Positions 1 to 11,988 of a stretch of 64,000 nt of DNA are shown piece after piece. The notes under the pieces were generated by a model. It did no database searches. It was not told where the DNA came from and saw only the letters and a program-made list of their open reading frames with translations. The translations under genes and the position numbers were made by a program. Numbering within the stretch: the first letter of the stretch is position 1; the number at the start of each line of letters is the position of its first letter. Source of the DNA: Leptodontidium sp. MPI-SDFR-AT-0119 (taxonomy: Eukaryota; Ascomycota; Leotiomycetes; Helotiales; Leptodontidiaceae); NCBI GenBank assembly GCA_020726505.1, contig JAHLEZ010000008.1, forward strand, positions 2,542,001-2,606,000. Direction: 5' to 3'.

Positions 1-536
1 TTTCCTATCAAACTTATCAGCAAACAATGATTAATACAACATCTATTAACGGGCAGATCATACCTCAAAAACAAACTCATTAAGCCAACATGAACCTCCA
101 TCTTCAGCGCCGATATCCTCAACATCCGCCCCGATATCTGCTTCCTCTTACTAACCCACCTCAACCTCATTAATACCTCCTCCGTCCTCCACCATCCCTT
201 CCCAGTCTCTCGATGCTGCTCCTGCAACCTCTCCAAGTCCTGGTATAAAATAGTCAACACACTATTCAACGCAGCGATCGACTTCCCAACCATTCCATCC
301 GGATCATGGATTTTGACTGGTGCAAGGCATGCTTCTGAAGAGCAGCAGTCGAGGACGGAATGAAGCTGTGCTCGTGTGGAATCAAGATCGATTTTGAGTA
401 TCTCGATCTCGGAGAGGGCATTACGTGTTAGTGTGTAGAACGTTAGGTATGATGCTAGAATTCCGAGGAGGAAGGTTAGGAGGGAGGTGACGTTTGCCAG
501 TATTGTGAGGGGTGTGTCGTCACAGTATTCGGTCAT
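1..536 (-). CDS. unrecognised protein with an N-terminal membrane segment, 5' part only
   Basis: The reading frame opens at an ATG at 536-534 and runs towards base 1, so the C-terminus lies outside the window. The first 157 residues are encoded before a likely intron from 63 to 5 (donor GTATGA, branch-like CTGAT, acceptor TAG); exon 2 is only bases 4-1. Residues about 16-38 form one hydrophobic segment (core LLTFLLGILASYLTFY). Behind it is a charged, probably helical region with EIEILKIDLDSTRAQL, a Cys pair (DCCSSEAC), and a basic stretch rich in Arg, Lys and Trp. The overall plan, a short luminal N-terminus, one membrane span and a coiled helical region, is common in uncharacterised fungal proteins. 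I do not recognise the family and assign no function. The frame and splice signals are good; the product is unknown. Confidence 0.6.
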   Translation of the reverse strand, partial: MTEYCDDTPLTILANVTSLLTFLLGILASYLTFYTLTRNALSEIEILKIDLDSTRAQLHSVLDCCSSEACLAPVKIHDPDGMVGKSIAALNSVLTILYQDLERLQEQHRETGKGWWRTEEVLMRLRWVSKRKQISGRMLRISALKMEVHVGLMSLFLRYDLPVNRCCINHCLLISLIG

Positions 537-2096
537 GGTGGAATAGATCAGTCTAAAGAGAAGGCATAGAAGAGAAAGAGATGATAGTACCGTACTGTAC
601 ATGCTTCGGAAAAAAGCCTCAAATATAATTTGATTAAAATCTGGAGTTTCTTTGAGCTGCGAACTTTACATTGTTCTGAACGTGTCAAAGCTCGAGACAA
701 CTAGAGATATCGATGGTTTGTTCATGAGGAACAGGGGCTCAATGAAACATGGACTCATTATTTCCTTTCTTGTGCCATTTGTCTTTCTGTTGGAGCATGG
801 ACGAGCCTTATAGTTAGATCGGAGGCTCGATGGCTTGTCGGCGGAATCTAAAGTGCGTTATTAGAGCCTTTCGATTTTCTCTCCTAATAGTTAAAAGTCT
901 GGATTTGATCTCGAGATTCCAGATTCTATTAAAGGTTTTCAAGTTGTCAGAGGTTTGTGAAATTTTGATTGTGTCATGGCCTGGGAAGATTCTGGGGAGT
1001 TGATTGTCTGAAGTAGATTCAGTACTTTTCGAAATGAAAGAAATGGGAAAGCAGACAAGGCTGAGGATCATCCGCTAGTCACTCGAGGCTGAGATACTTT
1101 GTATCATTCGATTGGTCCAACCTCCTGTCATAGTTGAAGACGCCAGGGGTCATCTTGATGCTTGCATTGTCAGAGTGTGAGAATACTTCCAGGTTGTGTA
1201 TTATTAATGTCAGAAGCATATCTATTTTTGGGTTATCTAAAGCTACTGATTGTTGAACTGGACCTTTGACTTTGAGGGAATCGTGGTGCGGATAAGACCA
1301 AGCGCAACATCGTGCCCAAAGCTTCATCCGGACTTTTTGAATCCATCTGATTTGATCTCAGTACGGAGTATATTCATGCAAATTGACAGATCTTGCTTAC
1401 GAGCAGGGCTGCCCGGAGGATATTCATCGCATCTACATGTATTTCTACGGCTTTGACACTTGTATCTTGGTCTCATACCTCTAACTTTTGAAGTGGACAG
1501 ACAATCTATTCAATAAGTTCTAGGAGTTTTGAAATTCTGAAATAGAAGTGACTCGAAAGCTCGTCTTATTCATACTGGTCACATCTATAGGAATAATTAA
1601 ATATCTTGAAGTGCAGTGTCCTGAGCGCTGAGTCCTAAAGTCTGGAGGAAGAGAGGCGCTTGGACCCCTGCAGCCCATCCAGCCATGCTCTCAGGGCTTA
1701 GAAGCATGGAGGAGCTTGAAGACGATGCTTGAAACAGGATGATGTAAATGCCGAAAAACGTGTCGCATGCTCCGGATTGATACTGACCCAAACATTCTCA
1801 CTTTTCTCAAATTCCCTTTAGCAACGATTGCGCCTCAAAACGACATAATCACTGTTGTGCTATCAGCGCCAATATCGCCAATATCGGCCATACCTTAGCT
1901 GCCTGTCAATCACCCACTACTCCACGAACCGCTTCTCTACCCACCGCGAGCCCCTCCAACGAACTCGTCACTGTCCTCGAATGCGCTCCGGAACGCTGTA
2001 CAGTCAGGTTGGATGATTTCTACATCCTTCCAATAGCCCTTCCTACACATGCCACCCTCAGCCGCAGCTCGTTGACCCTCCCCCGTGGATGGCCAG
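537..2096. other. gene-free stretch, divergent promoters
   Basis: This 1.56 kb lies between two divergently read genes. Only short ORFs without recognisable content are present. It presumably holds the promoter of the partial upstream gene and the promoter and leader of the RICTOR homologue. The last ~120 bases contain several short upstream ORFs, listed separately. Confidence 0.6.
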
Positions 2097-2121
2097 ATGG
2101 TTGGACCACCGAGCATTCTGA
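1981..2121 (+). promoter_or_regulatory. cluster of short upstream ORFs before the RICTOR start
   Basis: Four ATGs precede or overlap the chosen start at 2097. ATG 1981 has 11 codons and stops at 2014-2016. ATG 2013 has 7 codons. ATG 2049 is in the main frame but stops after 8 codons at 2073-2075. ATG 2089 is out of frame and overlaps the main start. If the transcript includes this leader unspliced, ribosomes must pass or reinitiate after them, which would limit translation of the kinase-complex subunit. An alternative is that part of this leader is an intron, for example ending at CCAG just before 2097. Confidence 0.4.
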
Positions 2122-5100
2122 GTACGTCCGCGACGCCGACTCAGAAGTCATTGTACACCCAGGCGTCGTATCCTTCGAAAACCAGCCTTGATTCGAGCCG
2201 AGATGGACTACAGCCTACATCTGGGGTCAACGGACCCCGCGTGCTGGGCAACTCTGCCGTGTCCTTTGGCCCTCGCGGGTCGTCACTCGCTGCCTCTCCT
2301 GCGCCGGGGAGCTTCAGTTCAAATATGCGGAGTCAGATGGCCCCCTCGAGACAGGCCTCCGGGCAGGACATAAATGCGTCGACGGTCAATCTGGAAAGGC
2401 TGGATGAGGATGATGGGCTGGGACCTGGGCAGGCTCTGACTGCCCTCCGCGAAGCCCTGAACAGGGAAATGAAGATAAAGGAGGGCAGTGAGAATATGCT
2501 GGAAGCGTTGAACACGAAGAAGGCAAAACAAACCAAGGAGCAACGGCAGAGGGTCGAGGCAGAGCTCAATTCCTCCAACCAGAGGATCAAAGACCTGCGA
2601 GTCCAAATAACAGAGTTACAGAGGCCGAAACCCCCCACAACGCCGACAAGGACTCGAATGGATGTTACTTTTCAAAGTACCAATGGATTGCGATCTCCTC
2701 CGAGCGTTACCAGAAGTACTGGAGGGTCAGAATACGACGAGCCTACAGAATCACCTACATATGCTCTGGCAGAAATCCTGCAGGCCCTTGAGGTTGAAGG
2801 ACTCACACCAGACTACTACGTCGGACATGCCAATAACCTGGTGGAACTTTTCAAACGACATCCAACACTTAAACATGATTTGGTGTGGTCTGTCTTTGGC
2901 CTTCGAATGCAAGTGATGCTTTTGAGTGAGAGTAGAGAAGTTGTGGCTGCTGGATATCGGATGACGAGATATGCTATATCTGACATAACTTCCCTACACA
3001 AAATCAGATCTCTAAATACTGACCATTTGGTTGTTTTGTAGGTCTTTGACAAAACGTTTTGGGGTTTCCTTACTAACAACTTGTTAGATCACTCATAAAA
3101 GAAAGAAAGGCCGATGTTGAACGGGAGCAAGCCCTGAAATTCATCAGAGCATTTCTGGATGTAAAGGAGGGTGTGAAAGAGATTTCAAGGGCAGTTGTGA
3201 GGACAATATCGTCAGTCGCTGAGCATACGGAAGACCGACTTAAGTCAATCTGCATAGAGACTCTTGCTGAAATCATGGTTCGAGATCCAGCTTTGGTTGT
3301 TTCCTCAGGCGGCTTGCGACCTTTGGCAGATGCCCTTGGCGAAGGAACATATGAGGGCTCTGAAAGTTTAACTGGAGCCTTTCTCTTCCTTCTTGATGCT
3401 CCCCAAAGACGAAAATATCTTCGATCTGGTTATGAACTCGAAGTCCTCTTTACCGCATTTACAGATTCTTTATTTGCCAAGGAGAGCATTTTGAAGCAGA
3501 ATTCGAAAGCTATCGGGTATGCACTGAAGTCCTGGCCTGGCCTCATGACTTTGTCAATGTACAATTTCAGAGCCATAAAATCACTGGTTTCTTGCTTAAT
3601 GCTACCAAATCCAACCATCCGGGAGACGGTTATCGACTTGCTTTACTCGCTCCTTCGAATCAAATCACCCTTTTGGGCAACTTCTTTCCTAGCAGGCCGA
3701 CGGCTCACAACCTATGGACGACTTGCCACTCTCAAAGCAGCGCCTCAGAAGACAACACAGCCAGTGGAAGAGGAGCCCGGAGATAAGAGTTTCGTTGATC
3801 ACTACACAGCACTCTTGCTGGCGGTTCTGATATCTTCGGATATGCTCACAGGCCTTTTGCAGGTTACTCGAGATGCTGACAATTCAATGTTGAAGCGAAA
3901 GACTACACTGCTAATTGGAGAAGTTCTAAAGCTTGCTAGCAACTTGCTCCCACAGGCTTGGAGTAGCGACTTGCAGCTTCTTCCCGAACTCTTTGCAGCC
4001 GCGTCCCACTTTGGAGACAACGAACGCTTTGATGCTACCGGAACAGTCTACCAGATCAGCAGCGTCTCCAGGACGCTATATCGATCAAACCCATCCGCCA
4101 CAAATGCATTGACCAGCGCCGTCAACAATAGTAATGACAACCTTACAGGATTGGAGGATACGCCCAAGATGAATCCAAATGTCACATTGGATGAGACGAC
4201 ATTTCGCCAACTGCTTGTTGAAACCCAGGTGTTGTCGAGTACAAATCCGGTGAAGTGGAAGTGGGAAATCATTCTCAAGATCATCGAGGGTCCATTGCTC
4301 AACGGGAAGCGGCTTGACGAGGCTATCAAAGCCTCCAAGTTCATAAAGCGGATCATGAGCTTCTACAGACCCTTCAAATACAAGTTCGCCGAAGTCAGGA
4401 ATACGCGCATTACCCAGAAGTATGTCCGGGTTGGCTGTGCACTCATGAACACGCTTCTGCAGACACAGGAAGGTGTTAGATATCTGTCGGACAATAAATT
4501 GCTTAGGCAAGTCGCTGAATGCCTGGCACAATGCGATCCGGTACGTCTTACTTCATATTATCTCGTGCTACTGCTAATTAGGAATAGACAAGTGGCTTGA
4601 CAGCCCAATCGCCAATGTTCTCCAGAGATCGTCTTTCCGAGACACTTTGCTGCGGGTACTTTGCAATGCTTGGCACTTTGAGTGGCGACGTCAAGGGGTT
4701 GGCCATGCTTGACAGGTGGCGGATGATCAATATGATGTACCACATTATAGATCTAAAACAGCGCCCTGATCTTATCAAGCTGTTGCTCTCAAATTTTGAC
4801 TACAGCTTACAAGGACATCCTCGGGTCCTGCTCTCCAAGGCTCTGACCGCAGGATCGAAAGAGATACGCATCTTTGCTACCAATGTCCTTAGGAAGTACT
4901 CCAGTCGATCGAGAACCAACGGACCTGCCAGCCAAGGCGTCCGCGATTCGAAATGGGCCATCCAGCTTCTCGTCACGCAACTGTACGATCCGGAGGTTGA
5001 AGTGTGTGCGACTGCAATCAAGATTCTCGAGGAGGCTTGCAATAGGAAGAATTATCTCGAATACATCGTGGAGTGCCGTCCCGCACTTGATCATCTTGGA

Positions 5101-6207
5101 GAAATTGGAGCTCCACTTCTCTTACGGTTCCTGTCTACATCTATTGGATACCACTACCTGGACGGTTTAGACTACATCAGCAACGAAATGGATGACTGGT
5201 TCTTGGGACGAAACGATACCTACGTGGGAGTTATCGAGGCGAGCTTGGCGAGAACCTTTGGTGAGATACAAGAAGAGTCTTCAGGTCGAATGAGCATAGA
5301 TGAGGACAACTTCGAGATGGACGGCGATAACGATGCCCATGTACCACCACATTTCTACAGGGAGTTGACGAGGACGAGAGAAGGATGCAAACTTTTACGA
5401 GACAAGGGCCACTTTCAGGAGTTTGCTTCTAACATTCGCGATTACGGCATGCTCTGTGACGATCCAGAATTGATTCTCAAGGTCAAGGGATCACTCTGGG
5501 CAGTGGGAAATGTCGGATCGATGGAACTGGGTGCACCATTTCTGGAAGAATGCGATGTTGTTGAGAACATTGTGAAGATAGCGGAGTCTCACGAAATTAT
5601 GAGTCTGCGAGGAACCGCATTTTTCGTACTTGGGTTGATCTCTAGGAGTGTCCATGGTCTTGAGATCCTTTCCGAGCATGGATGGGACAGCAACACAACA
5701 AACATGGGTGTCTCGTTGGGACTCTGCATTCCCAACGATTTGAGAAAATTTCTCTCGTATCAACCTTGGAAGCACGAGAAAGTGATGGACATCATCATGG
5801 ATAAAGATCAGAGAGACGCCGTTGCAGCAGCCAATAAGGACAGTAACCCTGTCAACCAGCGCATCCTGGAACTCATTGTCGATTTGGGGAATACTGTGCT
5901 GCAAAAGAGAGCCATGACCGAGCTCATGCATATCAAAGCAAAGAGAGTTCCAGGGTTCAGATCACCGGCACTGTTCAAAAAGATCATGACGCTCCTAGAA
6001 TCCCACCATTTCCGTCTAGGCGTAAGGCATTTTGTCGCCGAGCTCTTCGACCGCAGTGTCCTCCGGCGCATAGTTTTTGAAGAAGACATCAGCGACGAAG
6101 AACTGGACAGCGAAGATGACGACAGCGAGAGCGAAGGCCGGACGGAACGACAACGAAGTATCAGCGATGCATCATCTATGGCACCTACAACTACATCTGG
6201 CGTTTGA
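2097..6207 (+). CDS. TORC2 subunit, RICTOR/Ste20/AVO3 homologue
   Basis: Three exons (2097-3037, 3088-4540, 4588-6207) give 1,337 residues. Intron 1 has a perfect TACTAAC branch site. The protein is the large helical-repeat scaffold of TOR complex 2 (S. pombe Ste20, yeast Avo3/Tsc11, animal RICTOR), which acts in polarity, Akt/Ypk-type kinase activation and membrane stress. Residues ~114-176 look like the HR1 (Rho-effector) coiled coil seen in fungal members. The RICTOR N-terminal armadillo-like region starts at ~220 (GYRMTRYAISDITSLHKIRS, DVEREQALKFIRAF). The middle and C-terminal RICTOR domains follow (TREGCKLLRDKGHF, GSLWAVGNVGS, RGTAFFVLGLISRS). The C-terminus is acidic and Ser-rich. Splicing restores the conserved frame at both junctions. 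The start is the first ATG after an in-frame stop at 2073-2075; an upstream coding exon cannot be excluded. Confidence 0.93.
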
Positions 6208-7640
6208 GGTATTTGTGCTTGCGGAGTAAGAGTAGGATATGTATGATTACGAAAGAGGCAGGCGTATTTACCTTTGGCATAGGCAGGGCAGATCTAACGG
6301 CGTTTTCTCTCACACTCGCGGGCGCTCTCTTTTGCGTTTCTTTCTCTCCCTCTGCTGTAAAACATGGGGATGGGCCGGCGTACGAAGGCATGGGCGAGGG
6401 AATATTTTTTGTAAAGTTCATCTGAGCGATGGCTGAACGGCGGCAATGATTGTCAATGAAAAGCGGCTGTGGGTTGACGCATGGTACATCTTGGAGCTAA
6501 GAAGTACGTTGTGATGATATAAGTGGTGTGTCAAGCTAAGTAAGTACCTAAGCCAAGGTAGTATCTTATTCGAGTAAGGCCCGGCCATGGAGACCGCAGT
6601 CAAGTGACTCTCAAGTTCTGCTTTACTGTTTCAAAACCATCGCATTCCTGTCGTTTGCCTGCATTACGCATGCAGAATCAAGCTTGCCCAAGTGGTGCCA
6701 TTGTCTCAATCCTCAATCCTCGAAGCTCAGCTCAATTCTCAGCTACACAATTTTTTAGTTTTCGATGGATGCAGTGTGCTATGTGACAATCTTGCACCGA
6801 GACGTGCAGAATACCGGAAACCGGGAGGCTTGGAGGGCTTCTGCCATTTCTTCTCGTAAAGCAAAGCAAAGAACAGCTTGCCGTCCCCCTCGCAAGCAAA
6901 GATCGACCGTGCAGCTGCATGTCAGTGATACTCGGGGATCATGATGTGCCGGGAGGTCGGGTTCTTCTCCGGTACGACCATGTGGCTTTCAGGGGTAAAT
7001 TTTGCTGAATGTTTTGTAATTTTTGAAGTTTGCTTTGGGCTTCCTGCTTCTGCTTACTTGCTACGGACTCCTTGTTACCTGTGTCTTCATTTTATTTGTA
7101 GCTGTTCCAGCCCAGCCGGTCTCCCTAAATCAAGTAGGAACTCTTGCATTCGGTTCCAGAGACCTGGAAACCATGCCATGCCATGATAGCTCGCACCACT
7201 ATACTTGTCATACATAGCACCGCATCGATACAATCTCAGATTCCCTGCTGTGCTTCTCTCCAAGCTGTCGAATTGACCAATACATTCCCAGCCTTAACCT
7301 ATGCATTGATCTTCTAGGTTCTCGCCTACCACAAGCTCTCGAGTTCTGACATTCCATCTGTCAATCCAGTCATTCTCAGACATGATCTTCAGCTTCTGTG
7401 TGGCGATATGGGTGGATACACTGCCAGCTTAATCGACCACATGCTGTGTATTCCGATCAAGAGAACGAAGGTACTCAGTCACTTGTCAGATCAGATGTAT
7501 TGCGGTGACTTGAAGCGAGGTGGGATGTGAACAAGTGCCTTTCTACAAGACGGCATCTCATTGTTTTCCCTCCTCTTCTTTCGTAATTTGTAACTTGGTG
7601 TCTTTAATTGCATATATATCTTGAGAAAATATTCATCAAC
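6208..7640. other. gene-free stretch
   Basis: This holds the 3' region of the RICTOR gene and the promoter of the MFS gene. Small ORFs on both strands lack recognisable content. A TATATAT motif sits near 7612-7619, about 25 bases before the MFS start codon, followed by a short A-rich leader. Confidence 0.55.
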
Positions 7641-9289
7641 ATGGGCCTCTCCAAAACGTTCAAAAGACTTAGTCTCTCGCTTGGTGCCGATGCAGTAAGT
7701 TATTCAAGCATAGCCCATTCCTATCTTCAGTTCTCTCACAAGTACTTTCCTTCCAACACTGCTCCCAAGCAAGCAAACTAGACCGCAAAAAATTACCCAC
7801 TAACACCTTCTACTTATAGGTATGGTACTCCAGCCCCGACCTTAAACTTCTAATCCTCGCCCGCATGATTCGGATGTTCGCGTACGGCGGCACAACCCTC
7901 ATCCTCGTGCTGTACCTCTCCGCTCTCGGTATCCCAGACACGCGAATCGGTCTGTTCATGACACTGGCGCTTGTTGGGGACATTGGTGTCAGTACAGTCC
8001 TGACTGTGGTGGGTGATGGCATGGGAGTTAGGCTCACGATGGCTGTTGGGGCACTGTTGATGATGGCGAGTGGGGTTGCGTTTGCGGTTTTGGAGGACTA
8101 TTGGTTGTTGCTAGGGGCGAGCATTTTGGGTGTTATAAATCCAAGGCATGTTTCTATTCCTTTACAGCACATTTCCTCATCTCCATTTCATTCCAAGAAT
8201 CAAGCTTCGACATAATGGAGATATGACAGCTAAAACCAACCGTCCAGTGCCAACGAAGTCGACCCCTTCAAAGCCATCGAAGAATCCGCCATAGCCCGCC
8301 TTAGCACCACCGCAAACTGCAATGACTTCTTCGCCTGGTGGACGCTCCTGGGAATGGTCGGCATGGCAGCCAGCACACTCCTCACGGGCTTCGCAATCGA
8401 CGTCCTCCAAGCGTCATACGCACTCCGACCACTAGAGATCTACCGCTTCATCTTCCTCGGCTACGCCGCTGTAGGATTCCTGAAATTGGTCTGTGCACTG
8501 TGCATTAGCTCACAAGTGGAATTACATACACCGTCTGCGATGCTCAAGGATAGTGAGATCGTTTCTGTGGATGATTCACGTCCGCTGCTAGGCGAGTATC
8601 AATACCAACCTCAAAATGGGGCGTACAACACCATCACAGCACCCAGCAACAACACCTCTAACTCCTACTCCAACTGCAACGAAGTCGATGTCAATCCCAC
8701 ACCAATGTTCACGCCCGAATCACGCTCCTTCATCTGGAAAGTAAGTCTCGCCATAATGCCGGATTACATCGGCTCCGGGCTAGCGCAGATAACATGGATG
8801 ACATATTTCTTCAAGCGGGAATACGACATTGCCGAAGGGCCACTGGGTCTCGCTATCTTCATCGCCTCTATCATCTCCTCGTTCCTGAATCTCCTCTCCT
8901 CGCCTCTCTCGCGGGCTTTGGGGCAGGTTCCTACGATGGTGGTTTGTCACACCATAACATCCATCTCGCTCCTCATGATCTCCGCGCCGAATAATCGGAC
9001 ATTGGCGCTGGGACTTTTCATGTTGCGCATTGTGCTCAGGGAGATCGATAGTGCGCCTCGACAGTCATTTCTCGCGGGCGGAGTACTAGATGAGGAGAGA
9101 ACGAGTGCGATGGGGCTTGTTACTGTGGTTAAGACTGTGGGGTGTTGTGTGGGCCTGTTCTTGACGGGTGAGTTTGCTGGCTCGGGATATTTCTGGGTCG
9201 CGTTTATTGTAGCCGGGGCGTTGAAGCTTTTGCATAATGTCGTTATTTTGGGCTTCTTTTGGAATCATAGGGGGAGGTATGAGGCGTGA
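7641..9289 (+). CDS. major facilitator superfamily (MFS) transporter
   Basis: Three exons (7641-7694, 7820-8145, 8248-9289) encode 473 residues. The product has many hydrophobic spans typical of MFS_1 permeases. Its landmarks match an uncharacterised fungal subgroup: ARMIRMFAYGGTTLILVLYL at the N-terminus, a central hydrophilic loop rich in Asn and Ser, then AQITWMTYFFKREY and REIDSAPRQSFLAG, with MGLVTVVKTVG in the C-terminal half. Substrate cannot be told. Exon 1 encodes only 18 residues. Intron 2 (8146-8247) uses a GC donor (AAG|GCATGT) and CCAG acceptor; only this choice joins VINP to SANEVDPFKAIEES in frame. An in-frame GTAAGT...GCAG stretch at 8740-8787 was kept as coding because the family has residues at that place. 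Confidence 0.85.
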
Positions 9290-10675
9290 TGTGGCTGGGT
9301 GTACTATGAGTTGGAGCAGGTATGAAGAGGTTGGATACTTGTCAACGGTGGTAGGTTGAGATCGCTTAAGTTATTTTACTTGATGACGAGATTTGGAGAA
9401 ATTTGAATCAGTATTCTCAATCTTGAGATAGAGAGTGAGTCATTCGAAATACAGAAGTTTCAGCAGGAGAGGTAAAAGAAAACATCAAGGCTGATCTCCT
9501 ATCGCCAGTGTGATATATATAGCTGCCTTTCGATGCATTCATAGACCCAGCTTCCTACTTGACATGCTGCATTGTTATTATTAAAAGTCTCAAGTGCCAG
9601 CAGTAACATCGGAAGTTTGTTTTCAAGACACGGAACTCAGAGACCCGACTCTGAAAATATCGAGAAAAATAAAGCAGGTAAATACCAAGTACTAATCTAA
9701 GATATAACATGTATATCGGACATTACCCCTTAACTAGTGGTTGTGTACTGTACAAATCCTTAAGGGATCCACATAAGCAGGCACTTCATGTCCTGACTTG
9801 CTGCTTTCTTGACTTGCTGCTACCTGGCTTGAGTACGAAGATCTTGACTTTGCAAAACACTTAGTAGAACAATCGATGCAGCAAGAATCATAGCTAGAGA
9901 GACTTTTCTGGCATTCTGCTAATCTTGGTTCCCCCATCTTGAGCCATCCAAGAATACTATTCCTAAGTAAACATCTACAGGGTTCAAAGAACGATAAGAA
10001 GACGATTAAAACGACGAAAAGGTAAGCAAGAAACGGAACCACAAGCCAAACTCAGTCCATCAAGAACTTAGGGGGCCTTTTAACTTTGGTTTCGGTCACA
10101 AGTCGAATGTAAATCGTTGTGTTCAAATTGAGAAGAACAAAAATTGTAACTGACGTCGGACCCTCGGACAATAAACAAACCCTCCCTCATCCTATGTTAA
10201 AGCTCGAAGCTAAGGTTAAGCTCCGGGCCTAAGACATGCTTATCCATCCCGATAACATTTTCAGTCAGCAGCAAAAAGCCCACTTCGGACCCTCTCCAAC
10301 CAATCGCCTGCCACGGATTGCAATATTGAGAGGCACCTCGGTCCCTTAGCTCGAGATCTAGAAGTAAATATGCGATGCGTCTCCCCTCTATTTTCATACT
10401 GAAATTTCACTTACTCGCACAATACCCTTCCCTCGCCCCTCCCTCTCCTTCCTCTTCTTCTATTCTTTCGTTCTTTAAGAAAAGAGAAATATTTATATCT
10501 GTAGATGCGAACCACCTCCCTCCTCCCCCTGCTCCAAGTCTCCCGCCTCGTCGCACTCGAGCTCCACACCCCTCCTCACTTCCATACCTTCCCCAAGATC
10601 CCCCCACCAAGCTACCCCATCTGCCGCCGCTCATTAACCTGCTCTCCCCTCTCGCAACAGAATTTCCAAGGCATA
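9290..10675. other. gene-free stretch
   Basis: It lies between two same-strand genes. It contains a TATATATA-like site near 9514 and a weak candidate cysteine-rich ORF on the minus strand (9734-10042), given as a finding. The last ~300 bases are pyrimidine-rich and form the leader of the hemerythrin gene, with an in-frame upstream ATG at 10505. Confidence 0.5.
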
Positions 10676-11471
10676 ATGGCGGAACTGAAGCAAGAAGAGA
10701 TATGCGAGGAGGTAGAGCGCTTAGCGAGACCTGCTGAGAGCGAGGCTGAGAGCGAGGCTGAGATCTTGAATGGGGAGAAGTGTCCTGATGTGGAGGGGAA
10801 GAAGATTGTAGAAGAGAAGGAGAAAAAAGAGGAGGTCGAAAAGGAAGAGGTCAAACTACCCAAACTGAGCGCTTCAGAATTCAGGACATACAACAGTATG
10901 GCGGAACATATGGAGTATTTCGTAGGTTCTTCCTTCCTTCCATCCCCCAATGTCGTAAAACTTCCAGCGTACATCTATACTCGACGAGAAACAGAAACAA
11001 TAGTAGACTAACAACGGATCGAAAAAAACACAGCACAACCACTTCCGCCAATCCTGGACCCTCCTCTACACAGCCTGCGAGAACAACAAACGCCCTCAAA
11101 ACCTCTCACTCAAACAATTCCTCAGCACCGGTCTGCAATTCTGCTCGCACCTCTCGACACACCACTCCATCGAAGAGCAGCACATCTTCCCCATTCTTGC
11201 TCAGAAGATGCCGGAATTCAAGAACGGCAAGAACGCCGCTGAGCTGTTGAGGCAGCACAAAGAGATCCATAAGGGAATGGATGAGTTTGAGGCGTATTTG
11301 GAGAGGTGTAGGAGTGGTGAGACGGAGTTGCAACTTAGTGTTCTGAAGGGGAAGATGGATTCGTGGGGGACGGTGCTTTGGGCGCATTTGGAGCAGGAGG
11401 TGAAGACGCTGGGTGCGGAGAATATGAGGAGGTATTGGACGGTCGAGGAGATGAGGAGGATGCCGATGTGA
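10676..11471 (+). CDS. hemerythrin/HHE cation-binding domain protein
   Basis: Two exons (10676-10921 and 11034-11471; intron branch GACTAAC, acceptor ACAG) encode 227 residues. After a Glu/Lys-rich N-terminus with short ESEAESEAE-type repeats, the protein carries an HHE four-helix domain: EHMEYFHNHFRQSW, CSHLSTHHSIEEQHIFPIL, LRQHKEIHKGMDEFEAYL and LWAHLEQEVKTL. The spaced His and Glu residues would bind a di-iron centre, and such domains sense or handle oxygen, nitric oxide or iron. An in-frame ATG at 10505 would add 57 residues rich in Leu, Arg, Pro and Ser without acidic residues near the tip, which could act as a mitochondrial presequence. I chose 10676 because it has A at -3 and begins the acidic region, but both are possible. 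It converges with noxR. Confidence 0.85.
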
Positions 11472-11988
11472 ATTTGCTTTGACACCTACTCACTCTTACA
11501 CGCACGTATGGGGAAATGGAAGGTAAATCTTGGGAATGGGAAATGTGATACATAATAGACGAAGTAGATGCACAGTTATGTTAGATTATGCCAAAGACAA
11601 ATATAGAGACAGGAGCTAGTTCATATCAAGATGTATTTATATAGCTACATCGAACTCATCCGGGGGTAATGCAGAAAACCCGATTTCTGAACATTGCAAT
11701 CCGTTTCGTCCCAGCCGATCATCCTCACAAACACTCACACACTGAGAGATATTATATATAGTTACGGGTCCAAACAAACCCCAAGAGATACTCCTCCCAC
11801 CATCTAGATGTTGTGATGCATGCTTTGCAAGAAAAGGTTCCGCTCGCTGGTATATATGGTGATAGATTCTGCAACAGGATAGGTAGGTATATCGAGTCGA
11901 GATTTTTGCGCCAAAAAAAAAAACCAGAAAAAAACAGACAATGGAAGAAATGGCCGTCATAATTTCGTCGTTAGATTGACTGGTTCGT
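11472..11988. other. convergent 3' regions
   Basis: About 500 bases lie between the stop codons of the hemerythrin gene and noxR. An A11 run near 11914-11924 and other A-rich tracts are present. The long minus-strand reading frame continuing here is the unspliced read-through of the last noxR intron, not coding sequence. Confidence 0.6.

Noticed and set aside
4085..5931. Minus-strand ORFs of 146-148 codons inside the RICTOR gene
   Set aside because: They are antisense shadows of conserved coding exons, with no motif or splice support.
8740..8787. In-frame GTAAGT...GCAG stretch in the MFS gene, looking like a 48-nt intron
   Set aside because: The encoded segment (IMPDYIGSGLAQ) fills a position that is occupied in related transporters, and removing it would delete part of a membrane span.
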